A stretch of 50,742 bases of DNA from an uncultured bacterium. GTDB lineage: Bacteria > Planctomycetota > UBA1135 > GCA-002686595. The translations under genes and the position numbers were made by a program. The notes beneath the pieces are model-generated. The model was not told the DNA's origin. It ran no database searches and saw nothing but the letters and a program-made list of their open reading frames with translations. Location: NCBI GenBank assembly GCA_938083085.1, contig CALLKX010000076.1, positions 1-50,742 on the forward strand. The letters are read 5' to 3'. Below, one piece after another: positions 26,043 through 34,600 of the stretch; the stretch's first letter is position 1; every line of letters starts with the position of its first letter.

Positions 26043-27077
26043 TCAGGCGCTTCGGCGCGCCTGCAGGTCGAGGTTGGCCTGAAAGATCGCTCCCATGAGG
26101 TCTCGCTTCAGGTCGGAGCGATTCTCATCGCTGTCGAGGCCCTGGACCTCGCGATAGACCGAGGGCACGCCTTCCTCCAGCGGCCCCGCACCGCGAAGAC
26201 GCGCGATCTCCGCCTCGGTGGTCTCCAACGAGCGTGTGAGCTTCTCGATCCGTCGGTTGAGCTGCTGCAGGTCCCGCTCGACTCCGGCGCGGTCCCCCCC
26301 TTGCTCCAGCGTCGTGGACATGGCCTCGATCCGTGCGTTCGCCATCTCGAGGTCCCGACTCCAGCGCTCGCGCTCCTGCTGGACGGCGCGCTGAATGACC
26401 TCCTCGGCCACCTCCTGCGCCGCCGACTCCAGCGGGGTCCCCTCGGCCACGAGCACCTCGAGGCGCTGCCGATAGCCCATCCCTTCGGCCCTCGCCAGCA
26501 GCTCCTCCACGTCGCCTGCTGAGGTAGGCACCGGAACGGGCTCCTTCTCGTACAGCTCATAGAGCTCGGTCTGGACCACCTGCCCGCCTCCGCCGGCGAC
26601 GGCGACGAGGAGCCCCTCCTCGGCCACGCGCTCCAGCGTGGCGACAGAGGTCGCGGCCTCGTTCTGATTGTGCGCCACCCCGATCGACGCGGTCACGCGG
26701 ATCGACTTCCCCTCGACCACGAACTCCATGTCGCGCGCGCCCCTGAGGACCCGCTCACTGATGGCTCGCGCGGCGGCGGGCATCGTGTGCGGGATGAGCA
26801 CCATCAGGCGATCGTCAACGACCGTCCCCAGGAGATCTCCCGCCCGCGTCTCGCCCTGCAGCAGCTCAACCAGTGCCTGAAGAATCGTCAGCCGCGCATC
26901 GAAGCCGTGCATGGTCTGGATGTCCCTGAGGCGATCCACCTCGATCAGCAGGCAAGCGACCGGGTAGCGATAGCGCTGCGCACGATCGAACTCGATCTGC
27001 ATCAGCGAACGAACCTCGTCGTCTGTGAACAGCGGCGTGCCGCTGGGATTGAAGCTCAGCGTTCCGGAGTTGGCCAT
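26043..27077 (-). CDS. Degenerate GGDEF-domain/coiled-coil protein ending in FQANLDL
   Basis: 344 residues. Residues 15-160 have the diguanylate-cyclase fold (FDRAQRYRYPVACLLIEVDRL, SERVLRGARDMEF, RVTASIGVAHN), but the GGDEF signature is replaced by VVDDR (86-90), so c-di-GMP synthesis is unlikely; binding or a structural role remains possible. Residues 160-200 resemble a linker; 205-310 are rich in heptads (ERERWSRDLEMANARIEAMS, LQQLNRRIEKLTRSLETTEA), i.e. a coiled coil. The end, DLMGAIFQANLDLQARRSA, matches the end of the 34601-35131 protein next to the MamK-like actin gene. No membrane helix or signal peptide, so cytoplasmic. Monocistronic by spacing. Confidence 0.7.
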   Translation of the reverse strand: MANSGTLSFNPSGTPLFTDDEVRSLMQIEFDRAQRYRYPVACLLIEVDRLRDIQTMHGFDARLTILQALVELLQGETRAGDLLGTVVDDRLMVLIPHTMPAAARAISERVLRGARDMEFVVEGKSIRVTASIGVAHNQNEAATSVATLERVAEEGLLVAVAGGGGQVVQTELYELYEKEPVPVPTSAGDVEELLARAEGMGYRQRLEVLVAEGTPLESAAQEVAEEVIQRAVQQERERWSRDLEMANARIEAMSTTLEQGGDRAGVERDLQQLNRRIEKLTRSLETTEAEIARLRGAGPLEEGVPSVYREVQGLDSDENRSDLKRDLMGAIFQANLDLQARRSA

Positions 27078-27446
27078 GGGGAGAGGTCACCCGGGCAGGG
27101 CGACACGGGAAACGTCGACCGCATCGCCACCATCCCTTGAGCCTCGTGGGGCCCTCCTCCGCCCAGTCTCCATGCGAGAGAGCTCACGCGAGGGCGGCAG
27201 ACGCCCGCCCGAGAGCAGCCCTCGCGACGGGGCCCGGCGTGGGCCCACGCGCGCCCTGCTGGACACCTCCGGCCCGGTCACGGCGCTGCCCCACGCCGAC
27301 GACGCGGCGTGGGGCCCGCGGCCTATCCACGCCGTGGCAGAGGACCCCCTGGCAGGCGCCCAGCCTGGCAGGAGGGCGGGGCGGCGCTAGCTCGCTCCCG
27401 TCGGGACCTGCCCCTGCCCCCTCTGCCCCCCGGACTCCGCTGGGCG
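27078..27446. other. 369-base gap, possible promoter and hairpin
   Basis: Lies between the pseG-like stop and the GGDEF-like start, both minus. It contains a hairpin (27288-27315, listed separately) and, 59 bases before the GGDEF-like ATG, a minus-strand GGCTCAAG (27136-27143). Otherwise GC-rich with no gene that I can support. Confidence 0.4.
27288..27315 (-). terminator. Hairpin after pseG-like gene, possible terminator
   Basis: A perfect 11-base stem (GCCCCACGCCG and CGGCGTGGGGC) with a six-base loop, 132 bases after the pseG-like stop on the minus strand. There is no T-run, so if it ends transcription it would do so with help; it might equally be a leader stem for the next gene. Confidence 0.35.
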
Positions 27447-28496
27447 TCAGCGCGGGTCGAGACTTCCGGGCGGCTCCAAGAGGGCCCTCGCGACACGCTC
27501 CGCGCCAGCGCCATCGACCAGCCCACACCCAACCTCGCTCATCCGCTGCCGCCGTGCCCCGTCCGCCATCAGGGCCCCAAGGTCCCTCGAACAGCGCTCG
27601 GGGGCCAGGTCACGGTCCCACCCAAGATCGGCGACCATTCCACGCTGCTGGAGGTCCGCGACCAGCGGCTGTTGGTTCTCGGCGAGGATCACACTGGCAA
27701 CCGGCACACCAAAGGCCGCCATCTCCCAGAGGGTGCTGCCCCCGGCGCAGACCGCGAGGTCCGCCCACTCGAGCAGCGGCACCATATCCCTCACGGGGTC
27801 CAGCACTCGGCACCCACGGACCCCTGAGGCCGCAGCATCCACAGCCGCCCGGTGGGGGTTCGCTGCGCCCACGAGGACCCGCGTCTCCGGCGGCTCACTG
27901 CCGAGGGCGCTGAGCGCCTCCAGGATGGTCGTGGTCGCGTTCCCCGGGTCAGCTCCCCCCATGGTCACGAGGAGCCGCCGGACAGGCCCTCCGAAGGACC
28001 TGGCGGCTCGGCCGCGCAGGGTCTCGACGAATTCGGAGCGTAGCAGGGCATGGCTCGGACCCAGGAGGAGCCTCGGGACCTCGGGGTAGTCCTCCGCCCG
28101 GGCTTGGCTGTTCTGATTCAGGAGCAGGTCAGCCTCGTAACCGTCGAGGTGGGCGAAGTCGTCGATCACCGCGAGCTGGAAGCCGCCCCCGCCGAGCGCT
28201 CGATGGAAGTCGAGGCCAAAGCGGTAGCCGTCGAGCACCAGCCACCCCGCGCTCGACACGCCGGCGAGCGCCCGCGTCGCCGCAGCGTCTTCGGGAGAGC
28301 CGACCTCCACCGCGAGGCGCTCCACCCCCACGCCGCTCGACTGAACCCGCTCGACCAGGGACTCGGGGCACTCCGCGACCGCCAACACGACCCGGGCGCC
28401 GCGCTCCCTGAGGGCGAGCGCCAGGGCGAGGCACCGCATGACGTGGCCTGTCCCGTGAGTCGCGCTAGCGTCTGCTCGAATGAGGATGGTGTTCAT
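27447..28496 (-). CDS. pseG: PseG-like UDP-sugar hydrolase (nonulosonic acid pathway)
   Basis: 349 residues. It begins with the PseG signature ILIRADASATHGTGHVMRCLALA, containing the GxGHxxR motif whose His is the proposed catalytic residue, and continues with the GT-B fold: LVLDGYRFG, DYPEVPRLLLGPSHALLR, LLVTMGGADPGN and CAGGSTLWEMAAFGVP. PseG removes UDP from UDP-2,4-diacetamido-2,4,6-trideoxy-altropyranose during pseudaminic acid synthesis. The other pse genes are not in the window, so the precise sugar is open; the glycan genes at 35347-38272 lie 7 kb away. It stands alone between gaps of 369 and 246 bases. Confidence 0.8.
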   Translation of the reverse strand: MNTILIRADASATHGTGHVMRCLALALALRERGARVVLAVAECPESLVERVQSSGVGVERLAVEVGSPEDAAATRALAGVSSAGWLVLDGYRFGLDFHRALGGGGFQLAVIDDFAHLDGYEADLLLNQNSQARAEDYPEVPRLLLGPSHALLRSEFVETLRGRAARSFGGPVRRLLVTMGGADPGNATTTILEALSALGSEPPETRVLVGAANPHRAAVDAAASGVRGCRVLDPVRDMVPLLEWADLAVCAGGSTLWEMAAFGVPVASVILAENQQPLVADLQQRGMVADLGWDRDLAPERCSRDLGALMADGARRQRMSEVGCGLVDGAGAERVARALLEPPGSLDPR

Positions 28497-28649
28497 CGGA
28501 TACCCCTGGGCTGAAAGACCAGTGGGCCTTGTGGGTCCTGGGACCCTGTCGGTGTGGCGGTCTGATCGAGCAGGCGCACCTGCGGGTCAGGAGGCCTTGC
28601 TGCCAAAGGGGTCCTGCGAGCCGCTGGGATGGGAGTTCGAACGGATCAG

Positions 28650-28697
28650 GCGGCGGGGTCGTCAAGCGGCGGGGTCATCAGACAAGCGGGCCATCAG
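28650..28697. repeat. 16-base tandem repeat after cytochrome dehydrogenase gene
   Basis: Two close copies of GCGGCGGGGTCRTCAR (28650-28665, 28666-28681) and a diverged third (28682-28697), about 45 bases past the stop of the 28743-32180 gene and upstream of the pseG-like start. No gene is supported in the 246-base gap. Confidence 0.6.
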
Positions 28698-28742
28698 GGA
28701 ACGGGGTGACGGGCGGGCGGCCCACGGCGAGTCCGCTTGCGA

Positions 28743-31700
28743 TCACCCGCCACGGAGGGTGGACAGGAACGCGATCACATCCCGCATCTCCGCCCGCGAC
28801 AGGTAAGAAGAAACGTTGGAGGGCATCGCCGACACGTCGCGGCGGCGAGCCTTGATCTCTGCGATCTCGAACTCGAGCTGCTCCTTCTTTGAGGTCTCAA
28901 GGAGCAAGACCTCCGCGTCCTCCTCGAGGATCCGCCCGGAGAAGGTCTCGCCGTCATCGGTCATGATCAGCCAGTTCTCGAAGCCCTCGGCAATTTCGGC
29001 GTTGGGCTCGACGATGGCCCGCAGGAGCTGCTCCGCGGTGAGCCGCTTGCCCACGTCATCCATGGCCGGACCCGCCTCCGATCCGCCCTCGTCGCCCACG
29101 ACATGGCACTTCATGCAGCTGGTCTCCGCCTTCGAAGCGAAGATCCGTTGACCGCGCTCGGGGTCGCCGCCCTCCAAGCACATGCGCCACCGCGCGAGGG
29201 GATCCTCCGAGGCCTCCCAGCCCGCCTCCATGCTCGCCGCCGCCTCCTTGAGGGACTCGTCCTTGGCGGCGCCTGCGTACTCAAGCCACTCCACGAGGAG
29301 CGAACTCTCCGCCGCTTGGAGACGCGAGCCCTCCTCCAGGAAGGCTGCGCTGGCGGCCTTGTCCTGGAAGCCGGCCAGGACCCGAAGGGCGTCCGCCTGG
29401 CGCTCCGGCGCGCCCTGGCGAGCCTCCATGAGGACGATGGCCACGGCCTCCGCCCCGTGGAGCTCCAGCAGGGCCGCCGCGCGAAGGGGGCTGCCCGCCT
29501 CCACGGCGGAACGCGCGGTGACCGCCGCGGTCACCGAAGCGCCGGGGGCCAAGCGCAAGAGCTCCCTGTACGCGCTTCGGCGCACCTCGGGGTCAGCGAC
29601 CTCGAGGGACGCGACCGCCGACAGGGAGGTCGAGGCCTCCGTGACCGGCGGCTCCAGCGCAGCGAGGAGCTGCAGCAAGGCCTCACCGAGCGCGGCGTCG
29701 GCGAGCGCGGGGCTCGCGCAGAGCCTCGCGATAGCCCCGCCCTCCACCACGGCGGCCGCCGCTCGCTGGAGATCTCCGAGGGCCGCCGCAGGCAAGGGGC
29801 GGTGGTCCATGACCACGCCGTCCCGGGTGAGGGGTTCAGTCCACGAGGCCAGTACGCTGAGAGCCTCAGCGCGCAGCGCGCGGTCTGCGTCCTCGTCCAG
29901 CGCGAAGCGAATCAGGGTCGACGCGGCCTCGGAGGTCCCGACCTCGCGACACGCGTGCAGGGACCGACGGACGGTCGTCGCGTCGCCCCCCTCCGCGAGG
30001 GAGGGCAGCGCGGCGGCGAGGGCGCCCATGGCCCCAGGGACGCGGGCGTCATGGATTCCCCGGGCGGCCTCGGCACGGACGGCGGGCACTGGGTCGGCGA
30101 GGAACGCGGCGATCCTGCGGTCGCCCTGGCGGCGGAGCACGACCGCCCCGCACTGCCGGACGAACGGGGAGGGGTGATCGACGAGGGAGACCACCGGAGC
30201 GGAGCCTCCCATCCGGTCGAGGGCGCAGATCGCGGCCGTGCGCAGCCAGGGGTCGCCCGCTCCCTCTGATTCCAGCAGCTCGACCAGCTCATCGAAGGCC
30301 GCTGCGCTCAGCTCCGCCGGGAGCCCCGGGCGGCCCACGGCCTCGGCGGCCAGGAGCCGCACCCGGGCCTCTGGGTGGTCCCTCAGGAGGCTAAGGGCCT
30401 CGCGGGGGAAGTCCACGGCGTCCCGCTCAGCGGCCACGCGCAGAGCCTGCACCACCACCTCGGGGTCCGGGTCAGCCAGGGCCACGAGCAGCGCCCGGTC
30501 CAGCGAGGCCGAGCCCAACATGGAGGAGACGCCGCCTTCCCCCATCAGGCGTCCGACGTGCCCCGCACACCAGAGAGCGTGGACTCGCTGGAGCGTCTGG
30601 GCGTCGCCGTCAGTCACCACGCCCAGCAAGGCAGCGAGGCGCTCCTCGGCCGCAGCCTGATCCTCGCCGGCGAGGATGCGGCTCGCCATCAAGAGCTGTG
30701 CCTCCTGTCGAACCCGCCGGTCACGGTGTTCGAAGAGCGCGAGGAGCGCAGGGTCGCCGAGCACATCGAGGCCGCCCTGCAGGAGAGCCGCCACCTCAGC
30801 CACGAGCCCCACCTCGGCCTCGTCCCGAGCCTCAGGCGCGATGCGGAACATGCGCCCCTTGCCGGTCTGATTCCAGCCGCTCACCCAGTCGGAGAAGTAC
30901 AGGTTGCCGTCGACGCCGAAGTCCACGTCCGTGGGCAGCACGTCCCAGACGAACTGCTCGATCTCTTCGGCCCGAAAGCCTGCGCCGTCGCCGGCGTTGC
31001 GGAACGAGTAGATCCCGCTGTACCCGGGGTTCCCGCGGAAGTCGCACACGAAGAACGTGTCGTGCCAGCGGTCGCCCCAGCCGGTCCCCGGGTAGGTCGT
31101 CAGACCAGAGGGCCCGCTGGTGAAGTTCGCGATCGGCGGGAGGAGGTACAGCGCCTGCCCCTCGAAGTAGGGGTACCACAGCCGCTCCTGGTTCCACGGA
31201 CCCCGCGCCGTCGGGCGCTGCACCCACTGGTACGCCTGGCGCCAGCCCGTGTCGCTGCCCTTGAGCAGGTAGGTCCAGCGCGCCTTGTCCCCGCCGTCCG
31301 AGTTGTTGTCGAGCGTGAAGAGGTTACCGCTGGCGTCGAACACCAGCTCCTGCGGGTTCCGCAGGCCGTCACAGAAGATCTCAAGCCCGGAGCCATCCAG
31401 CTCGCAGCGGAAGACCGCTCCGGTGCCATACCGCACGAGCCGCTCCCCCTCATCCGTCGTCACGTTGAAGCCGCGGTCACCGATGGAGAAGTAGAGCCGA
31501 CCGTCCGGGCCGATCACCAGCCCGTGGAGGTCATGCCCGAGGAGCGCCACGCGCAGGCCGTACCCCGTGCTGTGCTTATCCAGCCGCTCGGCCACGCCGT
31601 CGCCGTCCTCGTCGAGGAGGCGCCAGAGGTCGGGGATACAGGTGAACCAGAGCTCGGTCGCTCCGTCGGTCCGACGACGCGCGAGAAGCCCCGCGCCGAT

Positions 31701-32180
31701 CCCAGCGGCAGGATCCGCGAAGTCGTCCGCGAAGGCGGTGGACTCGTCGGCCACGCCGTCTCCGTCCGTGTCCACCAGCCGCGTGATGCGCTCCGTCTCG
31801 ACGGAGTACCCGTCGCGCAGCCCGTCCTCCCCCTCGTGCTTGCGGAACATCGCGACCCGGTCCTCCACCGTCTTGATCGCGAGGTCATCCTCGAGCCAGC
31901 CCATGTGGCTGCGGATATCCGTGACACCCTTGTGGTGCCGAAAGGTCTCCGCCACATAGACGCGGCCGAACACGTCGAAGCAGAAGGCCACCGGGTTCGC
32001 CAGCATGGGCTCGGACGCAAAGATCTCCGCGCGGAACCCCTCCGGGATCTGCATGCGAGCCAGCACCTGGCGCGCCTCGTCAGAGACCTCCTGGCGCGGA
32101 GCGCAGGAAGCCGGGGAGGAGAGGGCAGGGGCGGCCGTGGAGGACGCGGCGAGGAGGAGGGCGAGGAAGGGGCTCGGCAT
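28743..32180 (-). CDS. Planctomycete-type membrane-bound dehydrogenase, HEAT repeats, cytochrome c
   Basis: 1145 residues in three parts. After a signal peptide (to about residue 26) comes a propeller-like dehydrogenase domain (about 35-470; IPEGFRAEIFASEPMLANPVAFCFD, HDLHGLVIGPDGRLYFSIGDRGFN, DGLRNPQELVFDASGNLFTLDNNSDGGD). Then about 500 residues of HEAT-like helical repeats, and a C-terminal cytochrome c with CMKCH (1022-1026) and a likely axial Met in SAMPSNV near 1119. This fusion is the large family characteristic of Planctomycetota and Verrucomicrobia, thought to oxidise sugars or related substrates in the periplasm and pass electrons to a heme. It follows the DUF3810 gene by 30 bases and is probably in one transcript with it and the MamK-like gene. 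Confidence 0.92.
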   Translation of the reverse strand: MPSPFLALLLAASSTAAPALSSPASCAPRQEVSDEARQVLARMQIPEGFRAEIFASEPMLANPVAFCFDVFGRVYVAETFRHHKGVTDIRSHMGWLEDDLAIKTVEDRVAMFRKHEGEDGLRDGYSVETERITRLVDTDGDGVADESTAFADDFADPAAGIGAGLLARRRTDGATELWFTCIPDLWRLLDEDGDGVAERLDKHSTGYGLRVALLGHDLHGLVIGPDGRLYFSIGDRGFNVTTDEGERLVRYGTGAVFRCELDGSGLEIFCDGLRNPQELVFDASGNLFTLDNNSDGGDKARWTYLLKGSDTGWRQAYQWVQRPTARGPWNQERLWYPYFEGQALYLLPPIANFTSGPSGLTTYPGTGWGDRWHDTFFVCDFRGNPGYSGIYSFRNAGDGAGFRAEEIEQFVWDVLPTDVDFGVDGNLYFSDWVSGWNQTGKGRMFRIAPEARDEAEVGLVAEVAALLQGGLDVLGDPALLALFEHRDRRVRQEAQLLMASRILAGEDQAAAEERLAALLGVVTDGDAQTLQRVHALWCAGHVGRLMGEGGVSSMLGSASLDRALLVALADPDPEVVVQALRVAAERDAVDFPREALSLLRDHPEARVRLLAAEAVGRPGLPAELSAAAFDELVELLESEGAGDPWLRTAAICALDRMGGSAPVVSLVDHPSPFVRQCGAVVLRRQGDRRIAAFLADPVPAVRAEAARGIHDARVPGAMGALAAALPSLAEGGDATTVRRSLHACREVGTSEAASTLIRFALDEDADRALRAEALSVLASWTEPLTRDGVVMDHRPLPAAALGDLQRAAAAVVEGGAIARLCASPALADAALGEALLQLLAALEPPVTEASTSLSAVASLEVADPEVRRSAYRELLRLAPGASVTAAVTARSAVEAGSPLRAAALLELHGAEAVAIVLMEARQGAPERQADALRVLAGFQDKAASAAFLEEGSRLQAAESSLLVEWLEYAGAAKDESLKEAAASMEAGWEASEDPLARWRMCLEGGDPERGQRIFASKAETSCMKCHVVGDEGGSEAGPAMDDVGKRLTAEQLLRAIVEPNAEIAEGFENWLIMTDDGETFSGRILEEDAEVLLLETSKKEQLEFEIAEIKARRRDVSAMPSNVSSYLSRAEMRDVIAFLSTLRGG

Positions 32181-32210
32181 GGAGCCAGGATATACGCTCC
32201 CGCCCCGACC

Positions 32211-33395
32211 TCAGCGCGGATCTCCAGCAGGAAGCCGCTCATCCGCGGCGCGCCATTCTGCCACCAGCAGGTCCACCATTCGGCCGTAGGAGGCGACCCC
32301 GTCCTGGCCCTGGCTGCGGAGGTAGGCGTCGTTGACCGCCGAGGCCGCCCGGCTCGCTGTCGGTGACCGCTCCCGATCCCAGAATCGCGCACGGTCCTCA
32401 AGGGCGGCCTGGATGCGTGGATCGAGGCCGTCGAGCCGGGCGACCAGCGCCGCCCGGTCGGCTCGACCCAGGGCGCCCAGCACATGCCCCAGCGCGAGGA
32501 GCCGCGCCGCCGCCCGTAGCTGGTGGTTCGAGGCCCGGCTCCCGACCCGCCAGGCAAGGTAGTTCGCCTCGTCCTCACGCGCCCACCCCCGAGCGTGGGC
32601 GAGCTCGTGGCAGGCCGTGAAGAGCAGATCCGGCCGGGGCAGGTGCCCGGCCACGTGCGCCTCCTGCGTGAACGGGCTGAACACGCCGCTGATCCCCGCG
32701 CTCACGATCACGCCGGAGAGCACGGGGCGGACCACGACGCCCGCGTCCGGGCCGAGCGCGGGCGTCCGCTCCCCGGCCTCGCGCCACGCATCCTGAGCCA
32801 CCTGCACCGCCTCCGCGGGCTCCTTCGAGAGCCCCGCGAAGTCCAGGCCCACGAGGTCCACAAGGAGCTGCGCCTCAAGGATCTCCGCAACCTGGTCCAA
32901 CTCTTCGACCGAGGCCCCCGTCGGCTCGAGGTCGAGGGACACGGCGAGGGGCAACCGCGAGTAGTTGAGCCCCCACAGCAGCAAGAACGCCAGGGCGCCG
33001 CTTCCGCTCACCGCCAGCGACAGCCGCGCCACCGCGGCCGCCCCGCCACGGATCCATGCGCGGTGAAGGGCCAAGCCACCACCCACCGCCACCGCGATCA
33101 GCCCGGCCTCGGACAGAGAGAGAAAGCGCCCACTCCGGAGCGTTGACCCGGTGAGCACCGCCCAACCACGCCCGAGCTGTCCCACCCCCGAGGCGACGAG
33201 CGGGTAGAGCCCGCGCGAGTAGAGCCCCTCCACGGCCCCCGGTGTCGCGCGCGCGACGGCGGCCAGCAGCAGCGCCGCAGACCAGGGCGCAAGCGCCACC
33301 AGCCAGCGGACGGTAGACCGTGGATAGAGCGGCGGCCGGCGCCCCTCGGAGGGATCGCCGGCCGCCTGCTGCTCCCGAGGTCCGGGGTCGCTCAC
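32211..33395 (-). CDS. DUF3810-like membrane metallopeptidase-type protein
   Basis: 394 residues. Three membrane helices (about 31-50, 92-112, 125-143) are followed by a soluble domain with a zinc-protease motif, HELAH (263-267) plus RGWAREDEANYLA supplying a downstream Glu. VLSGVIVSAGISGVFSPFTQEAHV and the motif order fit DUF3810, a family of unknown function presumed to be zinc peptidases. The GTG start overlaps the stop of the MamK-like gene by four bases (GTGA), so the two proteins are translationally coupled, which is the best hint to its role. The large cytochrome dehydrogenase follows. Confidence 0.75.
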   Translation of the reverse strand: MSDPGPREQQAAGDPSEGRRPPLYPRSTVRWLVALAPWSAALLLAAVARATPGAVEGLYSRGLYPLVASGVGQLGRGWAVLTGSTLRSGRFLSLSEAGLIAVAVGGGLALHRAWIRGGAAAVARLSLAVSGSGALAFLLLWGLNYSRLPLAVSLDLEPTGASVEELDQVAEILEAQLLVDLVGLDFAGLSKEPAEAVQVAQDAWREAGERTPALGPDAGVVVRPVLSGVIVSAGISGVFSPFTQEAHVAGHLPRPDLLFTACHELAHARGWAREDEANYLAWRVGSRASNHQLRAAARLLALGHVLGALGRADRAALVARLDGLDPRIQAALEDRARFWDRERSPTASRAASAVNDAYLRSQGQDGVASYGRMVDLLVAEWRAADERLPAGDPR

Positions 33396-34459
33396 TTGAG
33401 CTGCTCCCAGTACTCCTCGGGCATGTCGTGCGCGATCTTGAGGGCGCCGTTGGCGCCTCCGTACATGGGCTCCTCGATCCGGATCACGTTGCCGCCGCCG
33501 AGGGTGCGCTGCATCTCCTCACTGATGGCACGGTCCAGCCCACGGATCTGGCTCCCGCCGCCGGCCAGCAGGACGCGGCCCTTGAGCTTCTCCTGGAACT
33601 CGGGGTCGAAGGTGCTGATCAGCTTGCCGAGGCCCTCAACGATGGGCGGCACGATTCGCTGGCACGCGGTGCGGACCTGCTCCGTGATGTCGAACGACGT
33701 GGGCTTGCCCTCCACCGGGAGCTCGGCCGTGATCTTCTCGGTGTTGGCGTCGACCGTGCTGTGGCGTTCCTTGATGGCCTTGACCATCTGCTTGGTGTAC
33801 TGAGCCTGGGGGTAGGCTGCCTCGATCTCCTTGCCCAGCTCCTCGTCCACGAAGTCACCGGCGGTGTTCATGGTGATCTGGTCGGACTCCTCCGGCATGG
33901 TGCCGTGCATCCGGCAGAGGTCCACGGTGCCGGCGCCGATATCGATGACGAGGACGTCTTCGAGCATGTCGAGCCCGTACGCGACGGAGAACGGCTCCGA
34001 GCAGAGCATCACGGAGTCCACCGACTCACGCGCCGCCTGCAGGATCGCGTCCTTGTTGTTGATCTGCGCCTGAGCCGGAACGCCGATCACGGCGTAGACC
34101 AGCTCGTCCTTGCGGGGCTTGGCGCGACGCACGATCTCCTTCACGAGGTCCATCGCCGCTCGCCGTGACTCCTGGTTCTCGCTGCCGTCGGCGTTGAACT
34201 TGAGGACGCCGTGCTCCAGCGGGCGGTGGAGGTTGAGCGAGAGCCGCTTCTCCCGGGCCTCGGAGCCGAAGAGGACGTCCTTCTTCAGGAGCTTCATCGC
34301 CACCGGGTCCTTGGGGTAGCCCACGAAGGATTCGATGGTCTCACGCACCCCGTTGCTGGCGGTCACCGAGGTGCGGGATGTGCCAAGGTCGATGCCCAAG
34401 TAGAGGACCCCTTGGTCCTGGCCGAGCCCGTCGGCAGCGTCCGTCTGGATGTTCGTCAT
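33392..34459 (-). CDS. MamK-like bacterial actin
   Basis: 355 residues from ATG 34459 (the longer frame adds only an Arg/Ser-rich stretch). Actin-ATPase motifs: phosphate-1 LGIDLGTSRTSV (21-32), SEPFSVAYGLD (154-164), phosphate-2 VIDIGAGTVDLC (171-182) and adenosine LLAGGGSQIRGL (297-308). As recalled, the closest known relative is MamK, the magnetosome filament protein, which shares ESFVGYPKD-like, RPLEHGVL-like, VIGVPA, SEPF-V-YGLD, GTMP-x4-DQIT and LPEEYWEQL-like segments; MreB and DnaK are less alike. It should form ATP-dependent filaments in the cytoplasm. No other mam gene is present, so no magnetosome is implied. Upstream lies the FQANLDL coiled-coil gene, downstream DUF3810 (four-base overlap). 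Confidence 0.88.
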   Translation of the reverse strand: MTNIQTDAADGLGQDQGVLYLGIDLGTSRTSVTASNGVRETIESFVGYPKDPVAMKLLKKDVLFGSEAREKRLSLNLHRPLEHGVLKFNADGSENQESRRAAMDLVKEIVRRAKPRKDELVYAVIGVPAQAQINNKDAILQAARESVDSVMLCSEPFSVAYGLDMLEDVLVIDIGAGTVDLCRMHGTMPEESDQITMNTAGDFVDEELGKEIEAAYPQAQYTKQMVKAIKERHSTVDANTEKITAELPVEGKPTSFDITEQVRTACQRIVPPIVEGLGKLISTFDPEFQEKLKGRVLLAGGGSQIRGLDRAISEEMQRTLGGGNVIRIEEPMYGGANGALKIAHDMPEEYWEQLK

Positions 34460-34600
34460 GATGATTGAGTGGTGCCCCCTACCGTCGCGCGAAGAACCGG
34501 CCTGCCTGCGCGATGCCCGTAGCATGGCGTGTGGAGGCCGCGCGGAAAAGAGCCGCGGCGAGAACGTCCGGCGGAGGCCGCCTGCCCAGCCCTGATCGGC

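Noticed and set aside
28634..28645. GTTCGAA that resembles a tRNA T-loop
   Set aside because: The flanking bases do not form a five-base T stem and no acceptor or anticodon arms could be placed.
28465..28665. 66-residue minus-strand frame overlapping the pseG start
   Set aside because: No family likeness, composition not like a real protein, and it covers part of a tandem repeat.
30375..32366. Long plus-strand frame (663 residues) against the cytochrome dehydrogenase gene
   Set aside because: Same reason: the opposite strand encodes a clear, motif-complete protein.
33392..34459. A magnetosome island, suggested by the MamK-like gene
   Set aside because: No other mam-type gene (such as MamA, B, E, I, O or Q homologues) was recognised within 50 kb; the actin alone does not imply magnetosomes.
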